From Gammaproteobacteria bacterium (GTDB lineage Bacteria > Pseudomonadota > Gammaproteobacteria > Pseudomonadales > Cellvibrionaceae): DNA of 64,000 bases. The notes beneath the pieces were generated by a model. That model was not told where the DNA came from, searched no databases, and saw nothing but the letters and a program-made list of their open reading frames with translations. The DNA lies in contig SEBV01000014.1 in NCBI GenBank assembly GCA_004172865.1, forward strand, positions 62,001 through 126,000. Reading direction: 5' to 3'. The position numbers and the translations under genes are program-made. Below, piece after piece: positions 63,158-64,000 of this stretch (position 1 is the first letter of the stretch; every line of letters begins with the position of its first letter).

Positions 63158-64000
63158 GTGAAAATTTTGCCAGTGCAATTTATTCCGGAAAAGTTCGCCA
63201 TAGGCGATTCTCACCGAAAGTACATGAATTCGAATACGACGTTTTTATGATGTATTTGGACACTGGCGAAATTGAATCAATTTTTTCGCTAAGTAAATTT
63301 TGGTCGTTGAAAAAATTCGCACCAGTGCAATTTAAACGCAGTGATTTTCATATTGATAACGAGAGCTCAAATCCCCCAAGTGTAGATGAGTCAGTTCGCA
63401 ATAGCGTTCAAGCAAAAACTGGCGTACGTCCTACCGGTCCAATTCGTATGCTCGTGAATTTACGTTATTGGGGTTTTAATATGAACCCCATAAGCACTTA
63501 TTACTGCTTCGACAATGCCGGTGAAAATGTTACAGCTATTTTGGCGGAAGTACACAACACCCCCTGGAATGAGCGCCACGCTTATGTATTAGCTGGCGAT
63601 GATTTTGCAAAAAAACAACGTATTAATTTTAATAAAGAATTTCATGTATCGCCGTTTAATCCTATTGAAATGGAGTACCAGTGGTACTCGACCACACCCG
63701 ATAAAACGCTTGCGCTACATCTGGAAAACTGGAAAGACAATAAAAAAGTGATGGATGCGACCATGACACTTGCGCGCGAGGAAATTTCAAAGACTTCGTT
63801 AAATAAAATTTTAATCCGATTTCCATGGATGACCGTAAAAGTAGTAAGTGCAATTTATTGGCAAGCGTTAAAGCTGTGGTGGAAAGGTGTGCCGATATTT
63901 AATCATGTCGATAAACAATCACCAACGTCAGAGCTTAATGGATTCGACAATACCAATTACGCAAACCTGAAAAATATCAAGCAGCATGTACAGATTCAAA
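63154..64000 (+). CDS. DUF1365 protein (partial, 3' end outside window)
   Basis: The first 282 residues are visible without a stop. The start overlaps the FAD enzyme gene (ATGA). The DUF1365 pattern is clear: ASAIYSGKVRHRRFSPKVHEF at the N-terminus, then FEYDVFMMYLDTGEI, GFNMNPISTYYCFD, EVHNTPWNERHAYVL and KEFHVSPFNPIEMEYQW. The function of the family is unsettled. It is nearly always encoded between the FAD oxidoreductase and a CFA-synthase-like methyltransferase, so that methyltransferase is expected just beyond the window. Confidence 0.92.
   Translation, partial: MSENFASAIYSGKVRHRRFSPKVHEFEYDVFMMYLDTGEIESIFSLSKFWSLKKFAPVQFKRSDFHIDNESSNPPSVDESVRNSVQAKTGVRPTGPIRMLVNLRYWGFNMNPISTYYCFDNAGENVTAILAEVHNTPWNERHAYVLAGDDFAKKQRINFNKEFHVSPFNPIEMEYQWYSTTPDKTLALHLENWKDNKKVMDATMTLAREEISKTSLNKILIRFPWMTVKVVSAIYWQALKLWWKGVPIFNHVDKQSPTSELNGFDNTNYANLKNIKQHVQIQ

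Noticed and set aside
1-64000. tRNA, rRNA, riboswitches, integrase and insertion sequences
   Set aside because: I read the intergenic regions for them and found no cloverleaf, known aptamer core, transposase or terminal repeats that I could support.

Overview
The window most resembles the chromosome of a polysaccharide-degrading gammaproteobacterium of the Cellvibrio/Saccharophagus type. The evidence is secreted carbohydrate-active proteins with long serine-only linkers (45.7 and 54.5 kb), a PL1 pectate lyase, a secreted GH31 glycosidase, GspA/GspB type II secretion assembly genes and a TtpC-type TonB system with a DUF3450 partner. This is inference from families and style; no rRNA or marker gene is present. 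I found no tRNA, rRNA, CRISPR array, prophage or intact insertion sequence.

Layout. 0-5.1 kb (minus strand): a TonB energy-transduction cassette (DUF3450, TtpC-like, ExbB, two ExbD, TonB, TPR protein cut by the window edge). 5.4-21.6 kb: an unusual array of five paralogous secreted amidase-signature enzymes, a secreted acetamidase/formamidase-family protein, an RND pump with its adaptor, and a secreted protein with two TonB C-terminal-like domains. All are on the minus strand except the last amidase, which diverges. 21.9-28 kb: a lone receiver protein, a DUF2934 protein, exonuclease III, two tandem DEDDh-exonuclease/GIY-YIG fusion nucleases and an outer-membrane phospholipase A. 28-34.3 kb: a TetR/SDR divergon with two clear operators, an AraC/MFS divergon, a MATE exporter and a flavin reductase. 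34.3-40.9 kb: DNA polymerase IV and, divergently, the imuA-imuB-dnaE2 mutasome behind a near-perfect LexA box.

41-43.5 kb is an AT-rich accessory patch holding an unknown membrane protein, a GNAT acetyltransferase, a frameshifted GNAT remnant and a hybrid kinase that has lost its phospho-accepting part. 43.5-50.2 kb: a GST, TcdA, a CBM6 protein with an unrecognised C-terminal domain, SufE/CsdE, TatD, a TMEM175-type channel and a diguanylate cyclase. 50.3-53.4 kb: GspA, GspB and a CysZ-like membrane protein, followed by a decayed lipoprotein pseudogene. 54.4-58.8 kb: the pectate lyase and the GH31 enzyme, converging on a shared terminator.

59.1-64 kb: an ECF sigma factor with a ChrR-type zinc/cupin anti-sigma factor, divergent from an NTF2-like/SDR/FAD-oxidoreductase/DUF1365 operon. 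Both directions carry TGATCC-N18-TAAA promoter elements, and a perfect 18-bp palindrome lies between them. This matches the known singlet-oxygen (RpoE-ChrR) circuit and its lipid-modifying target genes.

The strongest candidates for something undescribed are the amidase/RND array, the tandem DEDDh-GIY-YIG nucleases with differing cysteine clusters, the orphan double TonB_C protein, the CBM6 protein of unknown catalytic type, and the mirrored ECF promoter with its central palindrome.
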